NCBI RefSeq assembly: GCF_007741535.1
Contig: NZ_CP036525.1
Location: 5,022,001-5,086,000 of the forward strand
DNA length: 64,000 bases
Source: Rubripirellula lacrimiformis
GTDB lineage: Bacteria; Planctomycetota; Planctomycetia; Pirellulales; Pirellulaceae
Reading direction: 5' to 3'
Below, one piece after another: positions 55,377 through 64,000 of this stretch (within the stretch, counting starts at the first letter, position 1; each line of letters begins with the position of its first letter). The notes beneath the pieces were generated by a model. The model saw nothing but the letters and a program-made list of their open reading frames with translations, ran no database searches and was not told where the DNA came from. A program made the translations under genes and the position numbers.

Positions 55377-57956
55377 ATGCAATCCATTTCTTTTTTGCCC
55401 CGCCCCCGCGCTGCTTGGGCATGCCTGATGGCAGTCCTTTCGCTTCACTGCGTCGCCCTTGCAGACGATCCGAAGGGAACCTTTACCGACGGAACGTTCA
55501 AGGACAGCCAGCTGTTTCCAGGAACAGAGCGTCAGTACAGCGTTTACATTCCACCGCAGTACCGATCGGACCAGCCCGTGAAGTTGATGGTCTTCATGGA
55601 CGGAAAGAACTATCGCAAACAAGGTGGTTCATTTGACGTGCCCGCGGTCTTCGATCGGTTGATCGAAGAAAAAGCGATGCCCGTCACCGTTGCGGTATTC
55701 GTCAATCCCGGAACCGTCACCGCATCGATGCCGGGCACCAAGAACCGTAGCAATCGATCCTTTGAATACGATTCATTGGGAGACCGGTACGCGAAGTTTC
55801 TGACCACCGAATTCCTTCCCGTCGCGTTGGAAGGGGTCAACGTATCGACCGCCCCGGCTGACCGTGCGGTTTGTGGAATTTCGTCGGGCGGGATCGCCGC
55901 GTTCACCGTGGCCTGGCAGATGCCCGAACAGTTTGGCAAGGTGATCAGCCACATCGGTAGCTACACCAACATCCGTGGTGGATGGGCGTACCCGGGATTG
56001 GTCCGCAAAACCAAGAACGATCCCAAACCGATCAAGGTCTACCTGCAGGAAGGCAAAGACGACCTCAGCAATCTGCACGGTAACTGGCCGCTTGCCAATC
56101 AAGACCTCGCCGCGGCACTTCAATTCGCAGGCTATCCCTACAAATTGGTGATGACCGACGGTGGTCACAGCGGCAAGTACGCAGGCCAAGAATTCCCAAA
56201 TGCGTTGCGATGGCTGTGGGACGATTCCGCTGAATCGGACAATGTCCCGTCGCCTGCGACGAAGCCCAAATGGCAGCCGCATCCCGATGCGATCGCTCGC
56301 GATTCGGTGCCCACAGGCAAAGTCATCGAGATGCCCGAATTTGAATCCAAGGTATTTGCTGGCACCACCCGAAAATGGGCGGTCTATGTCCCAGATCAAT
56401 ACAAAGCTGACCAGCCAGCCGCGCTGATGATTTTTCAAGACGGCGAGCGAATGCGAGACACCAACGGCCGATGGCGAATTCCAACGGTCTTTGACAACCT
56501 GATTGCCGGTGGCGAGATGCCGCCCACAATCGCTGTGTTTATCGATCCCGGACACGAAATCGCCAAACCACGACGCGGCAACAAATCATCCAATCGCAGT
56601 TTTGAATACGATTCACTTGGCGATCGCTACAGCCGTTTTCTGTTGGACGAGATCATTCCAGAGGTCAGCCAGCAGTACAACCTTTCCAGTGATCCGAAGA
56701 TGCGAGCCATCGGCGGATCCAGCAGCGGAGCGATCTGCGCTTTCACCGCGGCATGGGAACATCCCGATCAGTTTGGCAAAGTATTTTCAAGCGTCGGCAG
56801 TTTCACCAACCTGCGTGGCGGTGATGTCTACGCGTCTCTGATTCGTAAAACCGAACCGAAACCCATCCGCGTCTACATGGCCGATACCAGCGGCGACGTC
56901 GACAATGCATTCGGCAGCTGGCCCTGGGCCAATCAACGAGTGGCCTCGTCGCTAAAGTACATGGGATACGATTCGCGGCTGGATTGGGCCGAAGGTTATG
57001 CACACAATGCCGACTACGGGAGCTCGCGATTTCCTGATGCGATGCGTTGGCTATGGCGAAACGAAGATCACAATCCGGTCATCGACACGTCCGATGATTT
57101 GGGAGGCGACCTGACACTGTTGAACCTATTGGTGCCTGGAAAGACATGGGAAGTGGTCGCCGAAAACATCGGGTTCGCCGACGCCCCCTGTACCGATGAT
57201 CAAGGCAACTTTTACTACTGCGACATGAAGGCACCAGCGGTTTACCGAGTCGACGCGGTCAGCGGAAAATCGTCCGTGATCGCCACGGAATCCGTCAGCG
57301 GATTGGAATTCGGTCCCGACGGTGTCCTTTACGCGTGCCAAGGATCCAAAGACCGAGTGATCTCGATCGATCCCAATAACGGTGATGTTGCAGTCGTCGC
57401 GTCGGGTGTCAAACCGAACGACATGGCCGTGACGGCTGATGGATGGATCCTGATCACGGAAACACGCGACCACAAAGTGACTCGCATCGATCCCAAGAAT
57501 GGTGACGTCGCCACAGCCGACCTCGGCATTCAACGTCCCAACGGCATCGCAATCTCCCCCGACGGCGGCACACTTGCAGTCTCGGACTACGGCGGCCCTT
57601 CCACCTGGACATTCCGAATTTCCGAAGGCGGCGAACTGGATGCCAAGATGCCAAGCATGCCAATGCGGCTGGCGATCGACCCAGAGGGTGAATTCAATTT
57701 CAACCAACCGCCACCGTACCAAACGGCTTCGCGCGGGGATGGCATGGCAGTCGACCACATCGGTCGCTACTACGTGACAAGCGAAGTTGGTGTCCAGGTG
57801 TTCGATCCAACAGGTCGACCCTGTGGCGTGCTGCCGAAACCGGATTCAAGCCAACCGCTGACCAGCTGTATCTTGGCCGGTCCCGACCATAGCTACCTTT
57901 ACGTCACCAACGGCACGACGATCTTCCGTCGTCCATTGACCGTGACCAAGCCGTAA
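55377..57956 (+). CDS. Double esterase (enterochelin-esterase-like) fused to SMP-30-type propeller
   Basis: 859 residues. A signal peptide (PRAAWACLMAVLSLHCVALA) is followed by two tandem esterase-D-type alpha/beta hydrolases. The first (about 40-285) has Ser169 in GISSG, the phrase ERQYSVYIPPQYRSDQPVKLMVFMDG and a late His in GGHSGKYAG; the second (about 320-570) has Ser449 in GSSSG, RKWAVYVPDQYKADQPAALMIFQDGE, and an equivalent His in GYAHNADYG. Residues ~590-850 are an SMP-30/gluconolactonase propeller (CTDDQGNFYYCDMKAPAVYRVD, GLEFGPDGVLYAC, RPNGIAISPDGGTLAVSD). All three parts suit breakdown of esterified carbohydrate, e.g. acetylated or ferulated polysaccharide. No binding module seen. 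Confidence 0.92.
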   Translation: MQSISFLPRPRAAWACLMAVLSLHCVALADDPKGTFTDGTFKDSQLFPGTERQYSVYIPPQYRSDQPVKLMVFMDGKNYRKQGGSFDVPAVFDRLIEEKAMPVTVAVFVNPGTVTASMPGTKNRSNRSFEYDSLGDRYAKFLTTEFLPVALEGVNVSTAPADRAVCGISSGGIAAFTVAWQMPEQFGKVISHIGSYTNIRGGWAYPGLVRKTKNDPKPIKVYLQEGKDDLSNLHGNWPLANQDLAAALQFAGYPYKLVMTDGGHSGKYAGQEFPNALRWLWDDSAESDNVPSPATKPKWQPHPDAIARDSVPTGKVIEMPEFESKVFAGTTRKWAVYVPDQYKADQPAALMIFQDGERMRDTNGRWRIPTVFDNLIAGGEMPPTIAVFIDPGHEIAKPRRGNKSSNRSFEYDSLGDRYSRFLLDEIIPEVSQQYNLSSDPKMRAIGGSSSGAICAFTAAWEHPDQFGKVFSSVGSFTNLRGGDVYASLIRKTEPKPIRVYMADTSGDVDNAFGSWPWANQRVASSLKYMGYDSRLDWAEGYAHNADYGSSRFPDAMRWLWRNEDHNPVIDTSDDLGGDLTLLNLLVPGKTWEVVAENIGFADAPCTDDQGNFYYCDMKAPAVYRVDAVSGKSSVIATESVSGLEFGPDGVLYACQGSKDRVISIDPNNGDVAVVASGVKPNDMAVTADGWILITETRDHKVTRIDPKNGDVATADLGIQRPNGIAISPDGGTLAVSDYGGPSTWTFRISEGGELDAKMPSMPMRLAIDPEGEFNFNQPPPYQTASRGDGMAVDHIGRYYVTSEVGVQVFDPTGRPCGVLPKPDSSQPLTSCILAGPDHSYLYVTNGTTIFRRPLTVTKP

Positions 57957-57973
57957 AGCGGTCCGACGTCACA

Positions 57974-57999
57974 ACGATCGTTCCAAGGGGAACGATCGT
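57974..57999. terminator. Strong hairpin between convergent genes
   Basis: Perfect 11-base arms ACGATCGTTCC (57974-57984) and GGAACGATCGT (57989-57999), four-base loop AAGG, 17 bases after the esterase stop and 60 before the end of gdx on the minus strand. No U-run flanks it, so it may act in either direction as a Rho-assisted or weak terminator. Confidence 0.65.
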
Positions 58000-58058
58000 C
58001 AGGCACGGCGATCGGGCAACAACCCAAATCCCACGCGGATGAGCTAACCAGCCATCCG

Positions 58059-58379
58059 CTAGGCGGTTGCGGTTAACTTCAGCCCGATCACACCGACGAT
58101 GATCAGCAGCACAAAAAACACCCTGCTTGGACTAGCCGGTTCGTCCAGCATCAGGACTCCGAACAACACCGTCCCCACGATTCCGATCCCGACCCAAACG
58201 CCGTAGGCGGTCCCCACCGGCAGCGAACGCAGGGATACCCCCAGCAATCCAAAGCTGGCGATCATCGCGGTGATGGTCCACACCGTCGGCCACAGTTTCG
58301 AGAACCCGTCGGAATACTTCAGCCCGATGGCCCAGCCGACTTCGAACAGACCTGCGATAAAAAGAACAAACCAAGCCAT
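58059..58379 (-). CDS. gdx: Guanidinium exporter Gdx (SugE-type SMR protein)
   Basis: 106 residues with four transmembrane helices (MAWFVLFIAGLFEVGWAIGLKYSDG; WPTVWTITAMIASFGLLGVSLRSLP; GTAYGVWVGIGIVGTVLFGVLM; VFFVLLIIVGVIGLKLTA). Essential Glu13 is in GLFEVGWAIGLKYS, and GTAYGVWVGIG matches the Gdx subtype rather than the EmrE polyaromatic-cation exporters. Gdx exports guanidinium ion by proton exchange. Its mRNA leader carries a guanidine-II riboswitch, which confirms the subtype independently of sequence similarity. Ends 18 bases before the convergent esterase gene's hairpin. Confidence 0.95.
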   Translation of the reverse strand: MAWFVLFIAGLFEVGWAIGLKYSDGFSKLWPTVWTITAMIASFGLLGVSLRSLPVGTAYGVWVGIGIVGTVLFGVLMLDEPASPSRVFFVLLIIVGVIGLKLTATA

Positions 58380-58397
58380 GGCTTACCCCGTTGACTG

Positions 58398-58442
58398 CAG
58401 GGCCGTCCCTGATTGTGGTCGGAGCGGTGGGGTCGTCCCCAC
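58398..58442 (-). promoter_or_regulatory. Guanidine-II (mini-ykkC) riboswitch
   Basis: On the minus strand, just upstream of gdx, two hairpins lie in tandem: GTGGGG-ACGA-CCCCAC (58442-58427), then a 15-base linker, then CAGGG-ACGG-CCCTG (58411-58398). Both have the ACGR loop closed by G-C, the defining feature of guanidine-II. The second hairpin ends 18 bases before the start codon, and GGGG about 8-11 bases before the ATG is the probable ribosome site. Known role: guanidine binding by the two loops releases the ribosome site and turns on export genes. Family, gene context and both loops agree; not tested. Confidence 0.9.
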
Positions 58443-58671
58443 TTCCTAGAGAATGTTTGGGCTTCGGTCGCACCGAGATGCGAAGCACGATCCACGCATC
58501 CGTTGATGCATGGCGAGCCGCCGACACTTTGTCGGCATTTGAAGCCGGAACGTGCCAGCGATGGAATCCACAGGATGCGGTCATCACCGGCACAGTAGAA
58601 TCGTAGCCACGCAGGGCAACGTGTTCAAGGCGATAGCGTTAGCCCAAAACAGACAAGCGATTGAGCCCCCC

Positions 58672-58716
58672 CTGCCTCATCGCCCGCTGCCTCATCGCCC
58701 GCTGCCTCATCACGAC
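58672..58716. repeat. 15-bp tandem repeat, three copies, with an inverted partner
   Basis: Units CTGCCTCATCGCCCG start at 58672 and 58687, with a diverged third at 58702-58716. An inverted copy, GGCGATGAGGCAA, follows at 58728-58740, so the transcript of the Gfo/Idh/MocA gene (minus strand) can fold the arm against any of the three copies. The space from the gdx start to the oxidoreductase stop (58380-58766) also has the riboswitch and a hairpin with arms 58461-58466 and 58481-58486. Confidence 0.8.
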
Positions 58717-58766
58717 GTTCAGGATTGGCGATGAGGCAAAAGAAGGGAAGTCGTCGATCGATACGA

Positions 58767-59792
58767 TTATTCCGTCGCCGATTCAAGCAACTTGGTGGCT
58801 TCGCGTTCGGCGGCCTCGACGACGTCCTTCACCTGGATCGGTACACCACCGGCATCCTTGCTGGCCTGGGCAGCCTGCATGAACGCATACAGTTCGATCG
58901 TTTCCTGTGGTTCGATCGGGACGACTCCGGTGCGGAAGAACTTGGCAATCTGGACGACAAGCGCCTTGTAGCCTTCGTAGGGTCCGATGTCCTCGACGGC
59001 CTTCTCACCAAATACCAGGCCACCGTAGCCCGACTTGCCATTCTTGATTCCGCGGAACGTGCCAACACGTCCGTCGTTCCAAGTGCCAACGGCTAGCTCG
59101 TAGTCATCGGTGGACGTATGCGTGACCGATTCGCAGCCCACACCCATGCAGGTGTACAACGTTTCGACGCCGTGGATGCCGTACCAGTAAAGGTCGGTGT
59201 GCGAAGGTTCGATTGAACACGGGCTGTAACTACTGCAGCCCAACACACGGCCAACCTTGCCGCCACGAATTGCCTGAGCACCGGAGCTGTACCGAAGCGA
59301 GGAACTGGAGAACATCGGAACGTCGTACTGCTTGGCCGCTCGAAAAATGGCGATGACCTCGCTCAAGTTCGCACCGGTCGGCTTGTCAATGAACACGGGC
59401 TTGCCAGCACGGAAGACCTGCAACGCCTGATTCAAGTGCAATGTCCCGTCGTTGGTTTCCAACAAAATGCAGTCCACCATCCCCAACAACTGTTCGATCG
59501 AATCGGCAATCGTGATGCCCATTTCTTTCATTTGTTCGGTGTACTTCGGGATCCGGCTCGCACTGGATTCAATCGCCGAACTTCCAAACGGATACGCGGC
59601 TACGACCCGAAACCCCGACATCGGGTCACCCGTTGGGTGATCGCCATTGAATTCTTTGGTGAAGGCTGGAACGTGTGACGTATCAAGCCCGATGATCCCA
59701 ATCCGAATGGTCTTGGATTCCGAAACTTCTTCAGCGGCCATGGTCATAGTGCAAGTAAGGAAAGCGGCAAGAAAAAACACAGGTACACGCAT
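58767..59792 (-). CDS. Secreted Gfo/Idh/MocA-family oxidoreductase
   Basis: 341 residues from ATG 59790-59792 (MRVPVFFLAAFLTCTMTMAAEE, a signal peptide); the frame extends to 59825. Rossmann domain IRIGIIGLDTSHVPAFTKEF, although the GxGxxG is altered to GLDTSH, then GKPVFIDKPTGANLSEVIAI with the conserved EKP-like Lys in DKP. The C-terminal beta domain has YWYGIHGVETLYTCMGVGCESV. Many exported planctomycete members act on sugars, with NAD(P) held from cytoplasmic loading in Tat-exported homologues; here the signal is Sec-like, so cofactor use is doubtful. Substrate unknown. Followed by nothing on the strand until the riboswitch-gdx unit. Confidence 0.85.
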   Translation of the reverse strand: MRVPVFFLAAFLTCTMTMAAEEVSESKTIRIGIIGLDTSHVPAFTKEFNGDHPTGDPMSGFRVVAAYPFGSSAIESSASRIPKYTEQMKEMGITIADSIEQLLGMVDCILLETNDGTLHLNQALQVFRAGKPVFIDKPTGANLSEVIAIFRAAKQYDVPMFSSSSLRYSSGAQAIRGGKVGRVLGCSSYSPCSIEPSHTDLYWYGIHGVETLYTCMGVGCESVTHTSTDDYELAVGTWNDGRVGTFRGIKNGKSGYGGLVFGEKAVEDIGPYEGYKALVVQIAKFFRTGVVPIEPQETIELYAFMQAAQASKDAGGVPIQVKDVVEAAEREATKLLESATE

Positions 59793-60064
59793 CAGAGAGA
59801 TCCAGTGGTAGAGGAATGCAAACAAGATTACAGGAACAAGGTGTTGCCATCGTGAGCGGCGTTTCAGTTTGGTCGAATTTCAACCGGGCCCATCGGCCTG
59901 CTGATTTGGTAACCCGATGCCTAAGCGAAGGATTCGATTCCGCCACTGCCTTACGCGTCGAATCGTGATTCTAACGCTACATTCTCGGCAACGACGAAGT
60001 CAGCAGGCCGCCATCGGCCAAAGGTTCATCCCAGCCAACCCGGATGTTCCGTCGTGATAACGCA

Positions 60065-61471
60065 CTAGGTCAGAATCCCCTGGACAACCTTGCCGGCAAC
60101 ATCGGTCAATCGAAAATCACGACCGGCGTGCTGGTAGGTCAATTTCAGGTGATCGAGCCCCATTAGGTGCAGAATCGTGGCGTGCAAGTCGTGGATATGG
60201 ACTTTGTCTTTGACGGCGTAATAACCGTATTCATCGGTCTCGCCATACTGGATCCCAGTCTTGACTCCGGCGCCGGCCATCCACATCGTGAATCCTTCGG
60301 GGTTATGGTCTCGCCCGTCTCGGCCCGATCCCTGACAGGTCGGCGTTCGCCCAAATTCGCCGCCCCACAACACCAATGTATCTTCCAGCAATCCGCGGTT
60401 CTTCAGATCCTGCAGCAGTCCAGCGATCGGTTTGTCGACTTCGGCGGCATTTTGCTCGTGCCCCTTTCGCAAATTCCCGTGCTGGTCCCACTGGACCTCG
60501 GTGTTGCTATGGGTGACCTGAACAAATCGAACGCCGCGTTCAACAAACCGTCGTGCCATCAAACATTGGCGACCAAAATCTTCGGTCACTTTGGAATCGA
60601 TTCCATAGGCTTGGTGCGTCGCTGCGGTTTCCGTGGCCAGATCAAGCGCATCGGGCATTTCGGACTGCATCCGGAACGCCAGTTCGAATGATTTGATGCG
60701 GGCTTCCAGGCTAGAATCCGGTCCAGACGTTTCTAGGAAGTCACGGTTCAGCGACTGCATCAAATCAAGCTGCAAACGCTGTGACGTTCGATCCAACCGA
60801 GTGTTCTGGACATGCTTCACGCGAGCCTGATCGGATGGCTGACTGGCGATCCCCAGTGGCGTCCCCGAATGGCTGGCAGGCAGGAATGCGGAGCTCCAGT
60901 TTTTGGTGCCACCGTGAGCCAGCGTGGGACAAATCGTGATGAAGCCCGGCAGATTTTCATTCTCGGTACCCAGCCCATACGAGATCCATGACCCCATGCT
61001 AGGCCGCAGAAAGACATCACTGCCCGTGTGGATCTTCATGCAGGCGCCGCCGTGAGCCGGATTCGAACCGTGCATCGAATTGATGATGCACAAGTCATCG
61101 ACACACTGTGCGACATGGGGGAACAGTTCGCTGACCTGGATGCCACTTTCGCCATAGGGACGAAATTTCCAAGGCGACCCCAACAAGTTTCCCGTCGGCG
61201 CGAACTGAACACGTGGCTTATCAAACGGCAGCGGCTTGTCGTCGTCCTTTTGAAGCTGCGGCTTGTAGTCAAAGCTGTCCATGTGCGACGGGCCACCCTT
61301 CATGAACAGAAAGATGATCCGTTTTGCCTTGGCAGGAAAGTGCGGCATCGGGTTCCCCGGCATCGCCACTCCGCTGGCGGCCACGCCTTGATCCGCCAAC
61401 AGGGATGCCAGCGCTAAAGACCCGAACCCCGCACTGGTCGTCTTCAATAAATGTCGTCTGGAGACCGCCAT
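60065..61471 (-). CDS. DUF1501 protein (second copy)
   Basis: 468 residues from ATG 61469-61471, one base beyond the stop codon of the upstream PSD1 gene; ATG 61481-61483 overlaps that gene by 11 bases and is nearly as likely. The N-terminus has [22 protein letters not shown] (twin-arginine-type export signal). The DUF1501 fold: [68 protein letters not shown], and a terminal [17 protein letters not shown]. Same gene order (PSD1 then DUF1501) as the pair at 50-55 kb. Confidence 0.93.
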   Translation of the reverse strand: MAVSRRHLLKTTSAGFGSLALASLLADQGVAASGVAMPGNPMPHFPAKAKRIIFLFMKGGPSHMDSFDYKPQLQKDDDKPLPFDKPRVQFAPTGNLLGSPWKFRPYGESGIQVSELFPHVAQCVDDLCIINSMHGSNPAHGGACMKIHTGSDVFLRPSMGSWISYGLGTENENLPGFITICPTLAHGGTKNWSSAFLPASHSGTPLGIASQPSDQARVKHVQNTRLDRTSQRLQLDLMQSLNRDFLETSGPDSSLEARIKSFELAFRMQSEMPDALDLATETAATHQAYGIDSKVTEDFGRQCLMARRFVERGVRFVQVTHSNTEVQWDQHGNLRKGHEQNAAEVDKPIAGLLQDLKNRGLLEDTLVLWGGEFGRTPTCQGSGRDGRDHNPEGFTMWMAGAGVKTGIQYGETDEYGYYAVKDKVHIHDLHATILHLMGLDHLKLTYQHAGRDFRLTDVAGKVVQGILT

Positions 61472-61472
61472 T

Positions 61473-63995
61473 CTATCGGACATAAAGAAACTCGCTGGAT
61501 GAGAGTACGGCTTGGCAATACGCTTGCCAGGCCTTGCGGTTTGCGTCAGTGGCGTTTGTTCCCTGGTCCGCCGATTCCGCTGGGAAGGCGTCGATGAACT
61601 GTCGCGCGATCGCAACGTCATGCTCGCTTGCCGGGCGACCGAAGGTTTGTCGATAAATCGCTTGGATGCGCTGATCAAAATCTGTCGACATCCCCAGGAT
61701 GCGATCCGCAACCGAATCAGCGATCTCGCCCATCAGGTCCGAATTCATCATGAACAGTGCCTGTGGTGCCACGGTGCTGACGTTTCGGTCCCCGGTCAGG
61801 ACGCTGGCATCCGAGTAGTCGAACAAGCGAAACATGTCGTACAAGTGGTTGCGTATGACCGGCACGTAGATCGATCGACGCACGGTATCGTAGCTAGACT
61901 TATCGTCAGAGGTGTGGTTAAAAACGTAGGCACGGTTGTCGTAGGCCAGTTCGCTGCCACCGGTCTTCAGATCCAATTTCCCGCTGATGGCAAGCAGTCC
62001 GTCGCGAATCGCTTCGGCTTCCAGACGTCGAAGATTCTGACGCCAATACCATTGATTTTCGGGATCCAATTCGATGTTCTTCGGATCGTAGTCGCTTGCC
62101 ATTTGATAAGTCTGGGAAAGCATGATCGTTCGGTGCATCGATTTGACGGACCAACCTCTTTCGACAAACTCCGTCGCCAACCAATCCAACAGTTGGGGAT
62201 GACTCGGCGGGCTCCCTTGGATCCCAAAATTATCGACCGTCGTGACCAGCCCTTTCCCAAAGTGACCACGCCAAATCCGGTTGACCATCACGCGAGCGGT
62301 CAGGGGGTGATCGGGACTGGCCAACCAGCGAGCAAACTCTAGCCGGCCGCTACGGTCATCGGGTAATTCAGACTGATCGGTCGGAACCAGGACCTGCGGG
62401 AAACGCCGGGGCACGACGTCGCCCAATGTCAGGTGGCTGCCGCGAAGGTGAATCGATGTGTCCGCCACTTCACCGTCAATCACTCCCATCGCTTTGGGCA
62501 GTTCGGGAGCTTCCTTTTTCAGTTCAACCAATTCGTCCCGCAGCGTTTTCAACTTTCCGGTCGTCGACTGGTCGAATAGTTTTTCCCGCTCGGCAAGAGC
62601 CAGTTCTTGCTGTTTTGGTTCCAACGTTTCGGTAGCGTCTGCGATGAACTGGTCAATCCGTTTCTGTTTCGATTCCACCTTGCGATCGAAACATTCTTGC
62701 TGTTGAAGTTGTTGCGGTGACGCAATCTCGTTTTCGTGCCAGACCGCGACAGTCTTGTAGCTGTCCATGGTCTGCGTACTTTTGAAGATCCCCGCCAAAC
62801 CGTAGTAATCATGGTGGCTGATCGGATCAAATTTGTGGGTATGGCAGCGGGCACAGCCCAGCGTTAGCCCCATCATGGATCGGCCAATGGTATCGATCTG
62901 TTCGTCGATGATGTCCATTTCCATCTTGGCTTCGTCCTGTTCGGCCAAGAACTTGGGCCCCAGAACAAGAAAGCCTGTGGCGATCAAGCGTTCATTGCGC
63001 TGCTGGTAACTATCGCTATCGGGCAGCAGATCCCCGGCCAACTGCTGGACCACAAATTGGTCATAGGGTTTGTCGTTGTTGAACGCATCGACCACGTAAT
63101 CGCGATATCGCCAGGCGTTTCCATGCGCGACATTTTCGTCCACACCGTTGGAATCGGCGTACCTAGCGATATCCAACCAGTGACGGCCCCATCGCTCGCC
63201 GTAATGGGGCGAGGCGAGCAAACGATCGACCACGCGGGCGAACGCTTGGTCCGAATCATCGGCTAAAAACTGATCAATCTCTTCAACCGTCGGTGGCAAG
63301 CCGATCAAATCGAAGGTCGCACGTCGAATCAAAGTCAGCTTGTCGGCCGCAGGAACCCGAGTCAAACCGGTTCGTTGCAGGCCGGCGATGATGAACGCGT
63401 CCACTGGGTTGTCGATCCATCCGGAATGGCGATCGCTGGCTGCAACGGCCGTCGTCATGCCATCGATTTCGGGTGGCGTGGTTCGAACCGGAGGTTGAAA
63501 TGCCCAGTGTTGCCGCCCTTCGTCCAAGTCGACATCACCCGTGCGACGAATCAGCTTGACGCTGCCCGAATCCGGATGCGGTGCGCCCATTTCGATCCAA
63601 CGCGAAATATCAGCGACTTGTGCATCGGACAGCTTCCCCTCGGGCGGCATCCGCAAATCGTTGTCGCGATAGCCGACGGCCGTGATGAATAAACTGCGCT
63701 GCGGTTTGCCGGGAACGATCGATGCGCCCGCATGACCGCCTTGCAGCATGCCTTCCAACGTGTCGACTCGCAAACCGGATTCTTGCTCGTCATCCGAGTG
63801 ACACTCGTAGCAGTGGTCCACCAGTACTGGACGGATCTTCGATTCAAAGAATTCGATCTGTTTGGCGGTCGCCTGCTGGTCCGGTTGGGCCGCGGGCTCT
63901 GCTGACTGCGCGAAACGACCGTGCGGGTCGATCCCGATGGATATCCACAGAACGACGAACGGCAACCACTTGGGGCAAGTTAGCGGCAGATGCAT
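61473..63995 (-). CDS. PSCyt1-PSCyt2-PSD1 cytochrome-like protein (second copy)
   Basis: 840 residues; the ATG at 63993-63995 lies five bases from the window end, so a further upstream start cannot be excluded, but [18 protein letters not shown] forms a signal peptide. PSCyt1 with CYECH in [13 protein letters not shown]1549 with [23 protein letters not shown] and second CARCH in [13 protein letters not shown]; then a short coiled stretch ([26 protein letters not shown]...[10 protein letters not shown]) and PSD1/DUF1553 with [20 protein letters not shown] and [22 protein letters not shown]. No repeat insertion, unlike the copy at 51.7-55.1 kb. Haem binding is likely but unproven. Confidence 0.93.
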   Translation of the reverse strand: MHLPLTCPKWLPFVVLWISIGIDPHGRFAQSAEPAAQPDQQATAKQIEFFESKIRPVLVDHCYECHSDDEQESGLRVDTLEGMLQGGHAGASIVPGKPQRSLFITAVGYRDNDLRMPPEGKLSDAQVADISRWIEMGAPHPDSGSVKLIRRTGDVDLDEGRQHWAFQPPVRTTPPEIDGMTTAVAASDRHSGWIDNPVDAFIIAGLQRTGLTRVPAADKLTLIRRATFDLIGLPPTVEEIDQFLADDSDQAFARVVDRLLASPHYGERWGRHWLDIARYADSNGVDENVAHGNAWRYRDYVVDAFNNDKPYDQFVVQQLAGDLLPDSDSYQQRNERLIATGFLVLGPKFLAEQDEAKMEMDIIDEQIDTIGRSMMGLTLGCARCHTHKFDPISHHDYYGLAGIFKSTQTMDSYKTVAVWHENEIASPQQLQQQECFDRKVESKQKRIDQFIADATETLEPKQQELALAEREKLFDQSTTGKLKTLRDELVELKKEAPELPKAMGVIDGEVADTSIHLRGSHLTLGDVVPRRFPQVLVPTDQSELPDDRSGRLEFARWLASPDHPLTARVMVNRIWRGHFGKGLVTTVDNFGIQGSPPSHPQLLDWLATEFVERGWSVKSMHRTIMLSQTYQMASDYDPKNIELDPENQWYWRQNLRRLEAEAIRDGLLAISGKLDLKTGGSELAYDNRAYVFNHTSDDKSSYDTVRRSIYVPVIRNHLYDMFRLFDYSDASVLTGDRNVSTVAPQALFMMNSDLMGEIADSVADRILGMSTDFDQRIQAIYRQTFGRPASEHDVAIARQFIDAFPAESADQGTNATDANRKAWQAYCQAVLSSSEFLYVR

Positions 63996-64000
63996 GGCGG

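Noticed and set aside
58380-58442. A guanidine-I (ykkC) element
   Set aside because: The large P1-P3 fold and conserved ACGR-proximal junctions of guanidine-I are absent; the two ACGR hairpins fit guanidine-II.

Overview
The window looks like chromosomal DNA from a marine planctomycete of the Pirellulaceae (Rhodopirellula-like). The reasons are two gene pairs of cytochrome-like PSCyt1/PSCyt2/PSD1 protein plus DUF1501 protein, DUF1080-type secreted hydrolases, a BBP7-like outer-membrane barrel, an LEPR-XLL/dockerin secreted protein, weak use of Shine-Dalgarno sequences and frequent TTG/GTG starts. No rRNA, tRNA, CRISPR array, insertion sequence or prophage was recognised. Assignments rest on reading motifs by eye; no database search was run.

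Layout. 1-7.8 kb: the end of a possible CobW/P47K-type GTPase, a DUF1080 hydrolase, a PAS-LuxR regulator, the repair helicase Mfd and a PQQ-propeller protein. 8-13.4 kb: HAD phosphatase, gamma-glutamylcyclotransferase-like protein, RsmG, and the sulfate-activation pair CysD and CysN-CysC fusion. 13.4-19.3 kb: a signalling block with a receiver-GGDEF protein translationally coupled to a CHASE-PAS-PAS histidine kinase, then YjdM, a BLUF protein whose conserved glutamine is histidine, and a GNAT. 19.3-24.3 kb (minus strand): fused circularly permuted ATP-grasp/alpha-E protein, transglutaminase, and DTW-domain protein. 24.5-28.2 kb (minus): a glycosyltransferase-sulfotransferase fusion overlapping a membrane Ser/Thr kinase. 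28.3-36.1 kb: acyl-CoA-dehydrogenase-like protein, a 1041-residue secreted protein of unknown role, GDP-L-fucose synthesis (fcl, gmd) and a lone GroES. 36.1-46.1 kb: a leishmanolysin-like secreted metalloprotease, a ZIP transporter, and divergent genes for a glutaminase-dead asparagine-synthetase-like enzyme and a fatty-acyl-AMP-ligase/ACP/alpha-oxoamine-synthase megasynthase. 46.4-50 kb: BBP7-like barrel, TadA, a DUF1080-like lipo/secreted protein and a VanZ-like protein. 50-64 kb: two PSD1-DUF1501 modules flanking a double-esterase/SMP-30 fusion, a guanidinium exporter (Gdx/SugE) and a Gfo/Idh/MocA oxidoreductase.

The clearest regulatory discovery is a guanidine-II (mini-ykkC) riboswitch: two hairpins with ACGA and ACGG loops lie immediately upstream of gdx on the minus strand. 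The strongest candidate for an undescribed biosynthetic system is the divergent pair at 40-45.4 kb, which should make an acyl-derived amino ketone (alpha-oxoamine) and perhaps amidate it. A third window-wide signal is a set of unrelated short tandem repeats, mostly of 15-bp period, found both between genes and in frame inside genes.
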